This document shows positions 28,343-37,523 of a DNA stretch of 64,000 nucleotides, in pieces; position 1 is the first letter of the stretch, and each line of letters begins with the position of its first letter. Location of the stretch: NCBI GenBank assembly GCA_937975235.1, contig CALJUZ010000106.1:1-64000 (forward strand). The letters are read 5' to 3'. The notes under the pieces are model-generated. The model was not told the origin of the DNA, did not search any database, and saw only the letters and a program-made list of their open reading frames with translations. The translations under genes were made by a program, and so were the position numbers. This DNA comes from CALJUZ01 sp003387805 (lineage in GTDB: Bacteria; Bacillota; Limnochordia; Limnochordales; ZCTH02-B6).

Positions 28343-29756
28343 GCAGCTGGCCCAAGACGCGGCGGGCGTGCTGGCGCAGGGCCATCCGCACACGGTCATT
28401 CGCAGCGTTTCCACCGACAGCCGGACCATCGGACCGGACCAGCTGTTCATTCCGCTGGCGGGCCGGCGGTTCGACGGGCACGCCTTTCTTCCGGACGCGG
28501 CCGCCCGGGGCGCCGCCGCGGCCTTGGTGCGGCGCGGCGCCGTCCCGCAGGAGGCGTGGCCGAAGGGCATGGGCGTCATCGTCGTCGATGACACCCTGGC
28601 CGCGCTGCAGCGGCTGGCCGCGGCCCAAAGGAGCCGGCTGCAGGGCACCGTGACCGCGGTGACGGGGAGCGTCGGCAAGACGACGACCAAGGACATGCTG
28701 GCCGCCATCGGGCGGGTGCGGGCCCGGCTCGTCGCGACGAAGGGCAACTTCAACAACGAGATCGGCTTGCCGCTGACCGTGCTGGAAGCCGACGAAACGA
28801 CGGAACTGCTGGTTCTGGAGATGGGCATGCGCGGCGCCGGAGAAATCCGCGCCCTCGCGCGCCTCGCCCGTCCCCACGCGGGGATCGTCACCAACGTGGG
28901 CCCGGTGCACGTGGAACGGCTGGGCGGGCTGGAGGGCATCGCCGCGGCCAAGCGGGAACTGGTGGAGGAGCTGCCCGCGGACGGCGTCGCGGTGCTGAAC
29001 GGCGACGACCCGCCGGTGCGGGGCATGGCGGACGGCGCGCCTTGCCGGGCCGTCTTCTTCGGGCTCTCCAAGGACAATGACGTGCGGGCCGCGGCGGTGG
29101 AAAGCTTCGGAGAGCGGGGCAGCCGCTTCGTTCTGCAATACGGCGGGCGAGAGCGGGCGGTGGCGCTGCCCGTGCCCGGGCGGCACCACGTCATGAACGC
29201 GCTGGCGGCCGCGGCCGCGGCGCTGGCGATAGGATTCGACCTGGACGACGTGGTGCGCGGCCTGGCCGCGGCCCACGAGCAGCGCAGCGCGATGCGCACC
29301 GACGTGACGCTGACCGAAGGCGGGGTCCGGGTCGTCAACGACGCCTACAACGCGGGCCCCGCCTCCATGGCCGCCGCCCTGCAGCTGCTGAGCGAGCTTC
29401 AGGCGGACCGCCGGGTGGCCGTGCTGGGGGACATGCTGGAGCTCGGTCCCTTGGCCGAGCAGGCCCACGCCGAGGTGGGGAAGGAGGCGGCCCGGCTGGG
29501 CGTGGACGTGCTCATCGCGGTAGGCCGCTGGGGTCCGGTCATGGCCCGGTCCGCCGCGGCCGCGGGATTGCGGGATGAAAACGTCCACGTCTGCCGGGAC
29601 GCGGCCGAGGCCGCGGCGCTGGCCCGCCGGCTGGTGCGGCCCGGCGACGCGGTGCTGGTCAAAGCGTCCCGGGGCGTGATGCTGGAGCAGGTCGCGGAGC
29701 GGCTGCTCCAAAGCTCCAGGGAAGTTCGTCACGGAGGGGGGGAGCCCGAGGGATGA
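28323..29756 (+). CDS. murF: UDP-MurNAc-tripeptide--D-Ala-D-Ala ligase MurF
   Basis: 477 residues. ATP site VTGSVGKTTTKDML, followed by KGNFNNEIGLPLT and EMGMRGAGEI, all MurF-typical. The usual YNANPxSM element reads YNAGPASM, an uncommon Asn-to-Gly change. Translationally coupled: its start lies inside the murE end and its TGA overlaps the mraY ATG. Confidence 0.97.
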   Translation: MDPRTLEQLAQDAAGVLAQGHPHTVIRSVSTDSRTIGPDQLFIPLAGRRFDGHAFLPDAAARGAAAALVRRGAVPQEAWPKGMGVIVVDDTLAALQRLAAAQRSRLQGTVTAVTGSVGKTTTKDMLAAIGRVRARLVATKGNFNNEIGLPLTVLEADETTELLVLEMGMRGAGEIRALARLARPHAGIVTNVGPVHVERLGGLEGIAAAKRELVEELPADGVAVLNGDDPPVRGMADGAPCRAVFFGLSKDNDVRAAAVESFGERGSRFVLQYGGRERAVALPVPGRHHVMNALAAAAAALAIGFDLDDVVRGLAAAHEQRSAMRTDVTLTEGGVRVVNDAYNAGPASMAAALQLLSELQADRRVAVLGDMLELGPLAEQAHAEVGKEAARLGVDVLIAVGRWGPVMARSAAAAGLRDENVHVCRDAAEAAALARRLVRPGDAVLVKASRGVMLEQVAERLLQSSREVRHGGGEPEG

Positions 29757-30703
29757 CCGTCGTCATTTATCCGGCCGCACTGGCGTTTCTTGTCGCTGCG
29801 GTGCTGGGCCGCCCGCTGGTCGCTTGGCTGCGGCGCCTGAAGCTGGGCCAGGTGGTGCGCGCGGACGGACCCCGGACGCACTTGAAAAAGTCGGGCGTGC
29901 CTACCATGGGCGGCGTGCTCATCGTGGCCGCGGCGCTGGCGGGCACCGTGGCCTTCGTCGCGGACCTGAAAAGCGCGTGGCCGCTGCTGCTGGCGCTGCT
30001 GGGCTACAGTTTCATCGGCTTGTTCGACGACTTGTCCAAGCTGGTGGCCAACCGGTCTCTCGGGCTGAAGGCCCGCCATAAACTGATTTTGCAGGCCGCG
30101 GTGGCGCTGATCGTGGCCTTCGCGGCGCTGGGCCGCGTGGGCTCCGAGCTGCTGGTGCCTTTCTCCGGGTCCACGCTGGCGTTGCCGCCGTGGCTGTACC
30201 TGGGGCTGGCGGTGCTCACCATGGTGGCCGCCAGCAACGCCGTCAACCTGACCGACGGCGCCGACGGGCTGGCCGCGGGCGCGACCGCGGTCGCGTCGCT
30301 GACCATGGCCGCGGTGGCCGCCCTGCTGGGACACCCGGACGTGGCGGTGTTTTCCGCGGCCGTGGGCGGCGCGTGTTTGGGCTTTACGTGGTTCAACGCC
30401 CACCCCGCGGCGGTCATCATGGGCGATACGGGAAGTCTGGCTTTGGGCGGGGCGCTGGCGGCCACGGCGCTGTTTACCCGCGCGCCCCTGCTGCTGGTCA
30501 TCGTGGGCGGCCTGTACGTCATCATCACCTTGTCCGTCATCCTGCAGGTGGCGTATTTCCGCCTGACCGGCGGACGGCGCTTGTTCAGGATGAGTCCGCT
30601 TCATCACCATTTCGAGCTCAGCGGGTGGTCCGAGCCGCAGGTCGTGACCCGGTTTTGGCTGCTGGCTCTGATGTTTTCCGCGCTGGGCCTGCTGGCGCTT
30701 TGA
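29753..30703 (+). CDS. mraY: Phospho-MurNAc-pentapeptide transferase MraY
   Basis: 316 residues, about ten membrane helices. Transfers phospho-MurNAc-pentapeptide to undecaprenyl phosphate (lipid I synthesis). Conserved: LKKSGVPTMGG, FIGLFDDLSK (catalytic Asp pair), NAVNLTDGADGLA, FNAHPAAVIMGDTGSLALGG and SPLHHHFELSGWSE. Overlaps the murF stop by ATGA. The next gene is ftsW; murD, usually found here, is missing. Confidence 0.98.
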   Translation: MTVVIYPAALAFLVAAVLGRPLVAWLRRLKLGQVVRADGPRTHLKKSGVPTMGGVLIVAAALAGTVAFVADLKSAWPLLLALLGYSFIGLFDDLSKLVANRSLGLKARHKLILQAAVALIVAFAALGRVGSELLVPFSGSTLALPPWLYLGLAVLTMVAASNAVNLTDGADGLAAGATAVASLTMAAVAALLGHPDVAVFSAAVGGACLGFTWFNAHPAAVIMGDTGSLALGGALAATALFTRAPLLLVIVGGLYVIITLSVILQVAYFRLTGGRRLFRMSPLHHHFELSGWSEPQVVTRFWLLALMFSALGLLAL

Positions 30704-30726
30704 GCGCCGGAGCGGAGGTGGGCGGC

Positions 30727-31824
30727 ATGAGATCCCGGGCGGGGCGTCCGGACGTGCTCATCGTCGCGACGGTATCAGCCCTTTTGGTGCTGGGCATCGT
30801 CGTCGTCATGAGCGCCGCGTCCGTCACCGATTTTATCGAGTACGGCGACCCGTACTACCACTTCAAGCGCCAGGTGGTGTGGGCCGTGGTGGGCGTGGCG
30901 GTCATGCTCGTATTGGCGCGCGTCGACTACCGCTTCCTGCGCCTCGTCACCGCGCCCGTGCTGGCCGCGGCCTTCCTGCTGCTGACGATGGTGCTGTTTT
31001 TCGGCACCCAGGTGGGCGGAGCCCGGCGCTGGCTGTCCCTGGGATTTTTCAACGTACAGCCTTCCGAAATTATGAAGCTAGCGCTTATTATGTATTTGTC
31101 GGCCTACATCGCGGCCAAGCGCGGCCAGGTGCGGCGATTTTTCACGGGGCTGCTGCCGCCGCTGCTGGTGACCGGCCTGGCCGCGGGCTTGATTTTGCTG
31201 GAGCCTGATTTCGGCACCGCCTTTACGCTGCTGGTGACCGGGGCCCTGGTGCTGTTCGCCGGCGGCGCCAACCTATGGCACCTGGCGGGCGTGGGCCTGG
31301 CCGCAGCGCCCGTCGCGTGGTACCTCATCCGGTCGGAGCCGTACCGGCTGCGCCGCCTGATGGCCTTTTGGGACCCGTGGGCGGACCGGATGGACTCGGG
31401 CTGGAACGTGGTGCAGTCGCTGCTGGCCATCGGCTCCGGCGGCTTGTTCGGCCTGGGGCTGGGTGAAGGACGGCAGAAGTACCTGTACGTGCCGGAGCAG
31501 CATACCGACTTCATCTTCGCGATCCTCGGCGAGGAGCTGGGCTTCGTCGGCACGACCGCGGTGCTGGTGCTGTTTTCCGTGTTCGCCTGGCGGGGCTTTC
31601 GCGCCGCGCTGCGGGCGCCGGACCTGTACGGCTGCATGATGGCGGTGGGCATCACCGGCATGATCGTCTTCCAGGCGCTGCTCAACATCGGCGTGGCCAC
31701 CGGCTCGCTGCCGACGACGGGCATCACGCTGCCGTTCATCAGCGTGGGCGGCTCGTCGCTGGTGGTGACGCTGGCCGGCGTGGGCATTTTGCTCAACATC
31801 TCCAGCCACGAAACGAGGGCGTGA
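30727..31824 (+). CDS. ftsW: SEDS glycosyltransferase FtsW/SpoVE
   Basis: 365 residues, about ten membrane helices. SEDS-family peptidoglycan polymerase that pairs with a class B PBP. Conserved QVGGARRWLSLGFFNVQPSEIMKLALI, LEPDFGTAF, YLYVPEQHTDFIFAILGEELGF and GITLPFISVGGSSL. Start at the ATG 6 bases after GGAGGTGGG; the longer open frame upstream is a shadow of mraY. In spore formers this position is usually occupied by spoVE. Confidence 0.95.
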   Translation: MRSRAGRPDVLIVATVSALLVLGIVVVMSAASVTDFIEYGDPYYHFKRQVVWAVVGVAVMLVLARVDYRFLRLVTAPVLAAAFLLLTMVLFFGTQVGGARRWLSLGFFNVQPSEIMKLALIMYLSAYIAAKRGQVRRFFTGLLPPLLVTGLAAGLILLEPDFGTAFTLLVTGALVLFAGGANLWHLAGVGLAAAPVAWYLIRSEPYRLRRLMAFWDPWADRMDSGWNVVQSLLAIGSGGLFGLGLGEGRQKYLYVPEQHTDFIFAILGEELGFVGTTAVLVLFSVFAWRGFRAALRAPDLYGCMMAVGITGMIVFQALLNIGVATGSLPTTGITLPFISVGGSSLVVTLAGVGILLNISSHETRA

Positions 31825-31825
31825 C

Positions 31826-32953
31826 ATGAAGGTGCTGCTGGCCGCCGGCGGCACGGGCGGCCACATCTACCCGGGCATTACCATTGCGCAGACGCTGCTG
31901 GAGCGGATTCCGGACGCGGAAATTTTGTTCGTCGGCGCGAAAGGAGGCCTGGAGGCCGAACTGGTTCCCCGGGCGGGCTTCGCCTTCGAGGCCATTCCGG
32001 CCCGCTATCTGCGCCGGCGCCTCTCGGCGGAGGCGCTGCTCACCGCGTGGACCGCGTGGCGGGGCTTCCGCGAGGCGTGGCGCATCGTCGGGCGCTTCAG
32101 GCCCGACGTGGCCGTCGGCACGGGCGGCTACGTGTCGGGTCCAGTGGTCTTGGCGGCCGCCTTGCGCCGGGTCCCGACGGTCATCCAGGAGCAGAACGCG
32201 TATCCGGGGCTGACCAGTCGCCTCTTGGCCAAGGCGGCCCGCCGCATCGCCCTGGGATCGGAGGCGGCCGCGCGGTACTTTCCGCGCACCGGCAAAGTGG
32301 TCGTGACGGGCAATCCTATACGGCGCGACATCCTGGTCCGCACCCGCGCCGAGGCCATCGCGTCCCTGGGACTGGATGCGGCGCGGAAAACGGTGCTGGT
32401 CTTCGGCGGCAGCCAAGGGGGGCGCTCCATCAACAACGCCGTCGTGGAGGCCGCGCCCGCGCTGCTGGCACGCGGAGACGTGCAAATCGTGCACCAGACC
32501 GGCAAGATCCACTTCGCCGACGTGGCGGCCCGGGCCGGCGCCGCGCCGCGCCCGGCGGGGGACGGCGCGTCCGCAGGCCATTGGCACATCGTGCCGTTCA
32601 TCCACGACATGCCGGCCGCGTACGCGGCGGCCGATCTGGTGGTATGCCGGGCCGGCGCGATTACGCTGGCCGAGATTGCGGCCCGCGGGCTGCCGGCCGT
32701 GCTGGTGCCGTATCCGTTTGCGGCCGAGCGCCATCAGGACGCCAACGCCGCGGAACTGGCGCGGGCGGGGGCCGCGGTGGTGGTGCCCGACGCCGAGCTG
32801 ACCGGTCCGGCGCTGGCCCAAACGGTGTCCGGCCTTTTGGACGACGAGGAGCGCCGCACGCGCATGGCGGCCGCGGCCCGCCGGCTGGGCCGGCCCGACG
32901 CGGCGGGGCGCATCGCGGAGCTGGTGCTCGCGGCCGCGGGCCGCGGCCGATGA
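31826..32953 (+). CDS. murG: UDP-GlcNAc:lipid I N-acetylglucosaminyltransferase MurG
   Basis: 375 residues. GT28 enzyme making lipid II at the inner membrane face. N-terminal AAGGTGGHIYPG, GTGGYVSGPVVLAA, QEQNAYPGLTSR, the interdomain VFGGSQGGRSIN and the donor site CRAGAITLAEIAARGLPAVLVPYP are intact. Starts one base after the ftsW stop. A slight insertion (about residues 233-247, Ala/Pro/Gly-rich) lies in the C-terminal domain. Confidence 0.97.
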   Translation: MKVLLAAGGTGGHIYPGITIAQTLLERIPDAEILFVGAKGGLEAELVPRAGFAFEAIPARYLRRRLSAEALLTAWTAWRGFREAWRIVGRFRPDVAVGTGGYVSGPVVLAAALRRVPTVIQEQNAYPGLTSRLLAKAARRIALGSEAAARYFPRTGKVVVTGNPIRRDILVRTRAEAIASLGLDAARKTVLVFGGSQGGRSINNAVVEAAPALLARGDVQIVHQTGKIHFADVAARAGAAPRPAGDGASAGHWHIVPFIHDMPAAYAAADLVVCRAGAITLAEIAARGLPAVLVPYPFAAERHQDANAAELARAGAAVVVPDAELTGPALAQTVSGLLDDEERRTRMAAAARRLGRPDAAGRIAELVLAAAGRGR

Positions 32954-33055
32954 CGGCCAAGGGCGGCAAGAACAGGGGTTTTCCGGCATGCATAGAATGT
33001 ATAGCCGTGCGCCGTACTCCTGCACGTCGCCCTCGACGGGGAAGGGGACGAAGCC

Positions 33056-34483
33056 ATGTCGCAGCAGAAAACGCACTTCATCGGCATCGGGGGCGCAGGC
33101 ATGAGCGGACTGGCCCACGTCATGCTGGAGCGGGGCGGCGCCGTTTCCGGGTCCGACCTGGCCGCCAGCGCCGCCACCTCGCGCCTGGAAGCCATGGGCG
33201 CCCGCATCTACATCGGTCACGACGAGCGCCACGTCCGGCGGGAGCGGCCCGACATGGTGGTCGTCTCCAGCGCCGTGCCCGCCCACAACCCGGAGCTTGA
33301 ATACGCCCGGCGGCACGGCATTCCGGTGCTGACCCGGGCCGAGATGCTGGCCCGGCTTATGGAAAACCGGTGCGGCATCGCCGTCGCGGGCACCCACGGC
33401 AAGACGACGGTGACGTCCATGATCGCGCTGGTGCTGGAGCAGGGCGGACTGGATCCCACCGTCGTCATCGGCGGCGAGCTGAACGACATCGGCAGCAACG
33501 CCAAAGTGGGCGAAGGGCCCCATTTCGTCGCGGAAGCCGACGAAAGCGACCGCTCGTTCTTGAGGCTGTCCCCTTCCATCGCCGTGGTCACCAACGTGGA
33601 AGCCGAACACTTGGAAAACTATGCCGGCCTGGAAGACATCAAGGCGGCCTTCCGGGCGTTTCTGGCCAAACTTCCCAAAGACGGCCTGGCCGTCGTCTGC
33701 GGCGACGACGCCAACGCGCGCGCGGCCGCGCCGGACCATTGCCGGGTCGTCACGTACGGGCTGGGCGAAGGGCACGACTACACGGCGGCGGACGTGGAGC
33801 TTTTTCCCATGGGCAGCCGCGCCGTCGTGCGGGAGCAGGGCGCGCCTCTTGGGATTATGGTACTCCGGGTTCCGGGGCTGCATAACATAGCCAACGCGCT
33901 GGCCGCCGTCGCGGTGGGCCGGGCGCTGAACCTGCCTTTCGGCGTCATCGCGCAGGCGCTGGGAGCCTTCCGTGGCGCCAAGCGGCGTCTCGAGGTGCTG
34001 GGGGAAGTGCGGGACGTCTTAATCATCGACGACTACGCCCACCACCCCACCGAGATCCGGGCCACGCTGGCCGCGCTGCGCAACATGGAGCGGCGGGTCG
34101 TGGCCGTATTCCAGCCCCACCGCTACACGCGCACGAAGCACTTGATGGACGAGCTGGCGGCCAGTTTCGAAGACGCCGACGCCGTGGTGCTGACGGACAT
34201 TTACGCCGCGCTGGAGGCTCCCATTCCCGGCGTCGACGTGGAGGTCCTGGCCCGGCGCGTGCGGGCCGCCTCGGGGAAGCCGGTGGCCGTCGTGCGGGAT
34301 CTGGACGCCGTGCCCGGCTACCTGCTGGCGGCGGTGCGCCCGGGCGACCTGGTGGTGACGCTGGGCGCGGGCGACGTGCGGCGCGCGGGCGAGGGGCTCC
34401 TCTCGCTGCTGGCCGCCGCCCCGGCCATGGCCGCGCACCTGACGCCGCCGGACCGGACCGACCCGGGTCCGGTCCGGGACTGA
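33056..34483 (+). CDS. murC: UDP-N-acetylmuramate--L-alanine ligase MurC
   Basis: 475 residues. First Mur ligase. FIGIGGAGMSGLA near the start, ATP site AGTHGKTTVTSM (about 112-123), EADESDRSFL and VEAEHLENY, YAHHPTEI in the C-terminal domain, and QPHRYTRT. RBS GGGGAAGGGG. A 102-base gap separates it from murG, the largest in the mur run up to this point, so an internal promoter is possible though none is clear. Confidence 0.97.
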   Translation: MSQQKTHFIGIGGAGMSGLAHVMLERGGAVSGSDLAASAATSRLEAMGARIYIGHDERHVRRERPDMVVVSSAVPAHNPELEYARRHGIPVLTRAEMLARLMENRCGIAVAGTHGKTTVTSMIALVLEQGGLDPTVVIGGELNDIGSNAKVGEGPHFVAEADESDRSFLRLSPSIAVVTNVEAEHLENYAGLEDIKAAFRAFLAKLPKDGLAVVCGDDANARAAAPDHCRVVTYGLGEGHDYTAADVELFPMGSRAVVREQGAPLGIMVLRVPGLHNIANALAAVAVGRALNLPFGVIAQALGAFRGAKRRLEVLGEVRDVLIIDDYAHHPTEIRATLAALRNMERRVVAVFQPHRYTRTKHLMDELAASFEDADAVVLTDIYAALEAPIPGVDVEVLARRVRAASGKPVAVVRDLDAVPGYLLAAVRPGDLVVTLGAGDVRRAGEGLLSLLAAAPAMAAHLTPPDRTDPGPVRD

Positions 34484-34497
34484 GGAGGGCGCAGCCG

Positions 34498-35406
34498 GTG
34501 AACGAGCTGGCGGCCCGCCTGCGGCGGGAAGTGCGCGGGAAAATCCTCTTGAATGAGCCGTTGAGCCCTTATACCAGCTGGCGGCTGGGCGGCCCCGCGG
34601 ACGTGCTGGTGCTGCCCGCGTCGCTGGACGACGTCGCGGCCGTGCAGGAGCTGGCGCGGGAGAGGGGCGTGCCCGTGACGGTGCTGGGCGGCGGCAGCAA
34701 CGTCCTTATCGCCGATTCCGGCCTGCGGGGCGTCGTGGTGCGCATCGGGCGCCCGCTGAGCGCCGTGCGCATCACCGACGACGTCGTCGAGGCCGAGTGC
34801 GGCGCGCCCTTTCCGCGGATCGGCCGGCTGACGGTGCAGCGCGGCCTGACGGGCCTGGAGTTTGCCGGCGGGGTGCCGGGCACCTTAGGCGGCGCCCTCG
34901 CGATGAACGCGGGCGCGCACGACCAGTCGACGGCCGCGGTGGTCCTCGAAGTGACGGCCGTGGACGCCCGGGGCCGGGTGGTCAGGTTGTCCCGGGAGGA
35001 CATGGATTTCTCCTACCGCTCCAGCCGGCTCCAGAAGGAGCCCGGCCTCGTCGCCGTCAAGGCGAAGCTGCGCCTTAGGGAGGCTTCCCCCGCGGAAGTG
35101 CGCGAGCGCATGCGGGCCTTCATGGAGCGAAGGCGGCGGACTCAGCCCGTGGGCACGAAAAACGCCGGCAGCGTGTTCAAGAACCCGCCCGGCGACTTTG
35201 CGGGGCGGCTGGTGGAGGCCGCGGGCTGCAAAGGCATGGCGGTAGGCGACGCGATGGTTTCTCCCATGCACGCCAACTTCATCATCAACCGGGGCGCGGC
35301 CACCGCCGACGACGTGCGGCGGCTCATCGAAAAGGTGCAGACGGCGGTGTTCGAGCGGTTCGGCGTGGAGCTCGCGCCGGAAGTGCGCATGCTCGGCTTC
35401 GCCTGA
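34498..35406 (+). CDS. murB: UDP-N-acetylenolpyruvoylglucosamine reductase MurB
   Basis: 302 residues. FAD- and NADPH-dependent reduction to UDP-MurNAc. N-terminal YTSWRLGGPADVLVLP, FAD segment VLGGGSNVLIAD, GVPGTLGGALAMNAGA, catalytic FSYRSSRLQ and KNAGSVFKNPPGDFAG (active-site Ser), and HANFIINRGAAT. It is the short Gram-positive (type II) form without the Tyr loop. GTG start with GAGGAGGG. Confidence 0.97.
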   Translation: MNELAARLRREVRGKILLNEPLSPYTSWRLGGPADVLVLPASLDDVAAVQELARERGVPVTVLGGGSNVLIADSGLRGVVVRIGRPLSAVRITDDVVEAECGAPFPRIGRLTVQRGLTGLEFAGGVPGTLGGALAMNAGAHDQSTAAVVLEVTAVDARGRVVRLSREDMDFSYRSSRLQKEPGLVAVKAKLRLREASPAEVRERMRAFMERRRRTQPVGTKNAGSVFKNPPGDFAGRLVEAAGCKGMAVGDAMVSPMHANFIINRGAATADDVRRLIEKVQTAVFERFGVELAPEVRMLGFA

Positions 35407-35420
35407 ATAGAGGTGTTGAC

Positions 35421-36719
35421 ATGCAGGGGATGTGGATTCGGGGCGGGCGGCCGCTCCGGGGCGTGTGGCGGGTTTCCGGGGCGAAGAACGCGGCGCTGAA
35501 AATGATGGCCGCGGCGCTGATGGCCACGGAAAAGTGCGTCATCACCGACGTGCCCGCCATCAACGACGTGCGGACGATGATGGGCGTCATGCGGCATTTG
35601 GGTGCGGACGTGCAGCTGCATCCCAACGGCCGCCTGGACATCGTCCCGCCCGCCGTGGACGCCTGGGAGGCGCCGGAGCATCTGGTGCGGCAAATGCGGG
35701 CGTCGGTCCTGGTCATGGGCCCGGTGCTGGCCAAGACCGGCCGCGTGCGCATCGCGCTGCCCGGCGGCTGCGCCATCGGCCCGCGGCCCATTGACCTGCA
35801 CCTGCGGGGCCTGCGTCTGATGGGCGCCCGCATCGTCGAGGAGCGAGGCTTCGTGGAGGCCCACGCGGCGCGGCTGCGGGGCGCGGAGATTCAGCTGGAC
35901 TTTCCCAGCGTCGGGGCCACTGAAAACCTGATGATGGCCGCCACGCTGGCCACAGGCACCACCGTCATCCGCAACGCCGCCCGGGAGCCCGAAATCATCG
36001 ACCTGCAGACGTTTTTGAACAGTATGGGCGCGAAAGTGGTGGGCGCCGGGACGGACACCATCCGCGTCGTCGGCGTGGAGGGGCTGCGGGGGGCGCGGCA
36101 CGCGGTCATGCCCGACCGCATCGAGGCCGGCACGGCCATGGTGGCCGCGGCCGTCACCGGCGGGGACATTGTGGTGCAAAACGTCATTCCCGAGCATCTG
36201 GAAGCGGTGACGGCCAAGCTGCGGGAGGCGGGCGTGGAGGTGGCGCCGGCCGGGCCCGGCGGGCTGCGGGTGCGGGGATCGGGCCGGCCGCGGTCCTTTT
36301 ACGTGCGCACGCAGCCCCACCCGGGCTTTCCGACCGACATGCAGCCGCAGTTCATGGCGCTCGCGTCGGTGGCCGAAGGTTCCAGCATCATCAAGGAAAC
36401 GGTGTACACCAGCCGCATGAAGCACGCGGACGAACTGCGGCGCATGGGCGCCGACATCGTGGTGGACGGGTCCGTCGCGGTGGTGCGGGGCGTGGAGCGG
36501 CTGACGGGCGCGGTGGTGGAGGCGCCCGACTTGCGGGCCGGCGCCGCGCTGGTGCTGGCGGGCCTGGCCGCCGACGGCGAAACCGTCGTCGAAGGGCTGG
36601 AGCACATCGACCGGGGCTACGAGCTCTTCGAGGAGAAGCTGCAGGCCGTCGGAGCGGAAGTGCGCCGCATGGCCGAGGACACGCCGGTGGCGGGCGGGCG
36701 CCCGCTGGTCAGCGTCTGA
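35421..36719 (+). CDS. murA: UDP-N-acetylglucosamine 1-carboxyvinyltransferase MurA
   Basis: 432 residues. First committed step of peptidoglycan synthesis; target of fosfomycin. [16 protein letters not shown], active-site loop [16 protein letters not shown] with the catalytic cysteine retained, [15 protein letters not shown] and [12 protein letters not shown]. The cysteine, rather than aspartate, predicts normal fosfomycin sensitivity of the enzyme. Its TGA overlaps the ftsQ ATG. Confidence 0.97.
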   Translation: MQGMWIRGGRPLRGVWRVSGAKNAALKMMAAALMATEKCVITDVPAINDVRTMMGVMRHLGADVQLHPNGRLDIVPPAVDAWEAPEHLVRQMRASVLVMGPVLAKTGRVRIALPGGCAIGPRPIDLHLRGLRLMGARIVEERGFVEAHAARLRGAEIQLDFPSVGATENLMMAATLATGTTVIRNAAREPEIIDLQTFLNSMGAKVVGAGTDTIRVVGVEGLRGARHAVMPDRIEAGTAMVAAAVTGGDIVVQNVIPEHLEAVTAKLREAGVEVAPAGPGGLRVRGSGRPRSFYVRTQPHPGFPTDMQPQFMALASVAEGSSIIKETVYTSRMKHADELRRMGADIVVDGSVAVVRGVERLTGAVVEAPDLRAGAALVLAGLAADGETVVEGLEHIDRGYELFEEKLQAVGAEVRRMAEDTPVAGGRPLVSV

Positions 36720-37402
36720 TGAACGCCCGCGCCCACGCACCCCGGTCGGCGGAAGAGCCCCGTGTCATCCTGGCGCTGCTGGGCCTGCTGGCGGCGGCGG
36801 GCTTGTACGCGTTTTTGCAGTCGCCGTTTTTCGCGCTGGCCGACGTCCGGGTCGAAGGCTGGCGCACGGTGCCGCCCGAAGAGGTGGTGGCGCTGAGCGG
36901 CGTCCGCTACGGGGACAACCTCCTGCGGGTGGACATGCCCAAGGCCGCCGCGGCGGTGGAGCGCCATCCCCGCATCGAGCGGGCCGCGGTGCGGCGCAGC
37001 CTGCCGGGCACCCTGGTCATCGGCGTGGTGGAGTACGAGCCGTTGCTGCTGGCGGTGTCCGACGAGGACGCGGCCGCGCTGGCCTACGACGGCACGCGCA
37101 TTCCGGTCACGGAGGAGGAAGCCGCGCGCCTTCCGGTGTTTTACGGCGAGCCCGATGCGGTGCCGCCGGAGCTCTTGCGCGTCGCCGGGCTGCTGCCGCC
37201 GGACATTCATCGGCGCGTCCTGGTGATGGAGGCCGAGGGCGGCCTGGTGCTGCGAACCCGCACGGGGGAGACGGTGCTGCTGGGCGACGGGGAGAACCTG
37301 TCCCGCAAGCTGGGCATCGCCGTGGACCTGCTGCGCCAGGACCGCTATGCCGTCATCGACGTCCGTTTTCCCGCCTCTCCCGCCGTGCGCCCGGCGCAAT
37401 AA
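36719..37402 (+). CDS. ftsQ: Cell division protein FtsQ/DivIB
   Basis: 227 residues. Short cytoplasmic tail, one membrane helix (about 17-34), then a POTRA domain (about 38-108: FALADVRVEGWRTVPPEEVVALSGVRYGDNLLRVDM, here in two conserved pieces) and a beta-rich domain. Part of the FtsQLB complex controlling septal wall synthesis. Start overlaps the murA stop (ATGA-type coupling). Confidence 0.9.
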   Translation: MNARAHAPRSAEEPRVILALLGLLAAAGLYAFLQSPFFALADVRVEGWRTVPPEEVVALSGVRYGDNLLRVDMPKAAAAVERHPRIERAAVRRSLPGTLVIGVVEYEPLLLAVSDEDAAALAYDGTRIPVTEEEAARLPVFYGEPDAVPPELLRVAGLLPPDIHRRVLVMEAEGGLVLRTRTGETVLLGDGENLSRKLGIAVDLLRQDRYAVIDVRFPASPAVRPAQ

Positions 37403-37428
37403 AAACCGCCGGCCGCGCGCCGAGACTG

Positions 37429-37444
37429 CAAGGGATCTCCCTTG
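37429..37444. repeat. 16-bp palindrome upstream of ftsZ
   Basis: CAAGGGATCTCCCTTG, with perfect 7-bp arms around TC, in the 121-base ftsQ-ftsZ gap, 80 bases before the ftsZ start. Could be an operator or a short RNA hairpin; no T-run follows and no clear promoter could be placed beside it. Confidence 0.5.
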
Positions 37445-37523
37445 ATCTGTGGAATAAAGCAGGAACCGGAAGTCGGCGTCGCGTTCGTCGCACGGTACCG
37501 CCCTGCTTAGGAGGCTTGAGTCC

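Noticed and set aside
28323..29756. MurF inactivation because YNANP reads YNAGP
   Set aside because: All other ligase motifs are intact, the gene is coupled within the operon, and Asn and Pro of the pattern are otherwise kept; treated as natural variation.
32954..33055. Internal promoter between murG and murC
   Set aside because: TAGAAT and TATAGC hexamers occur, but no -35 element lies at a workable distance.
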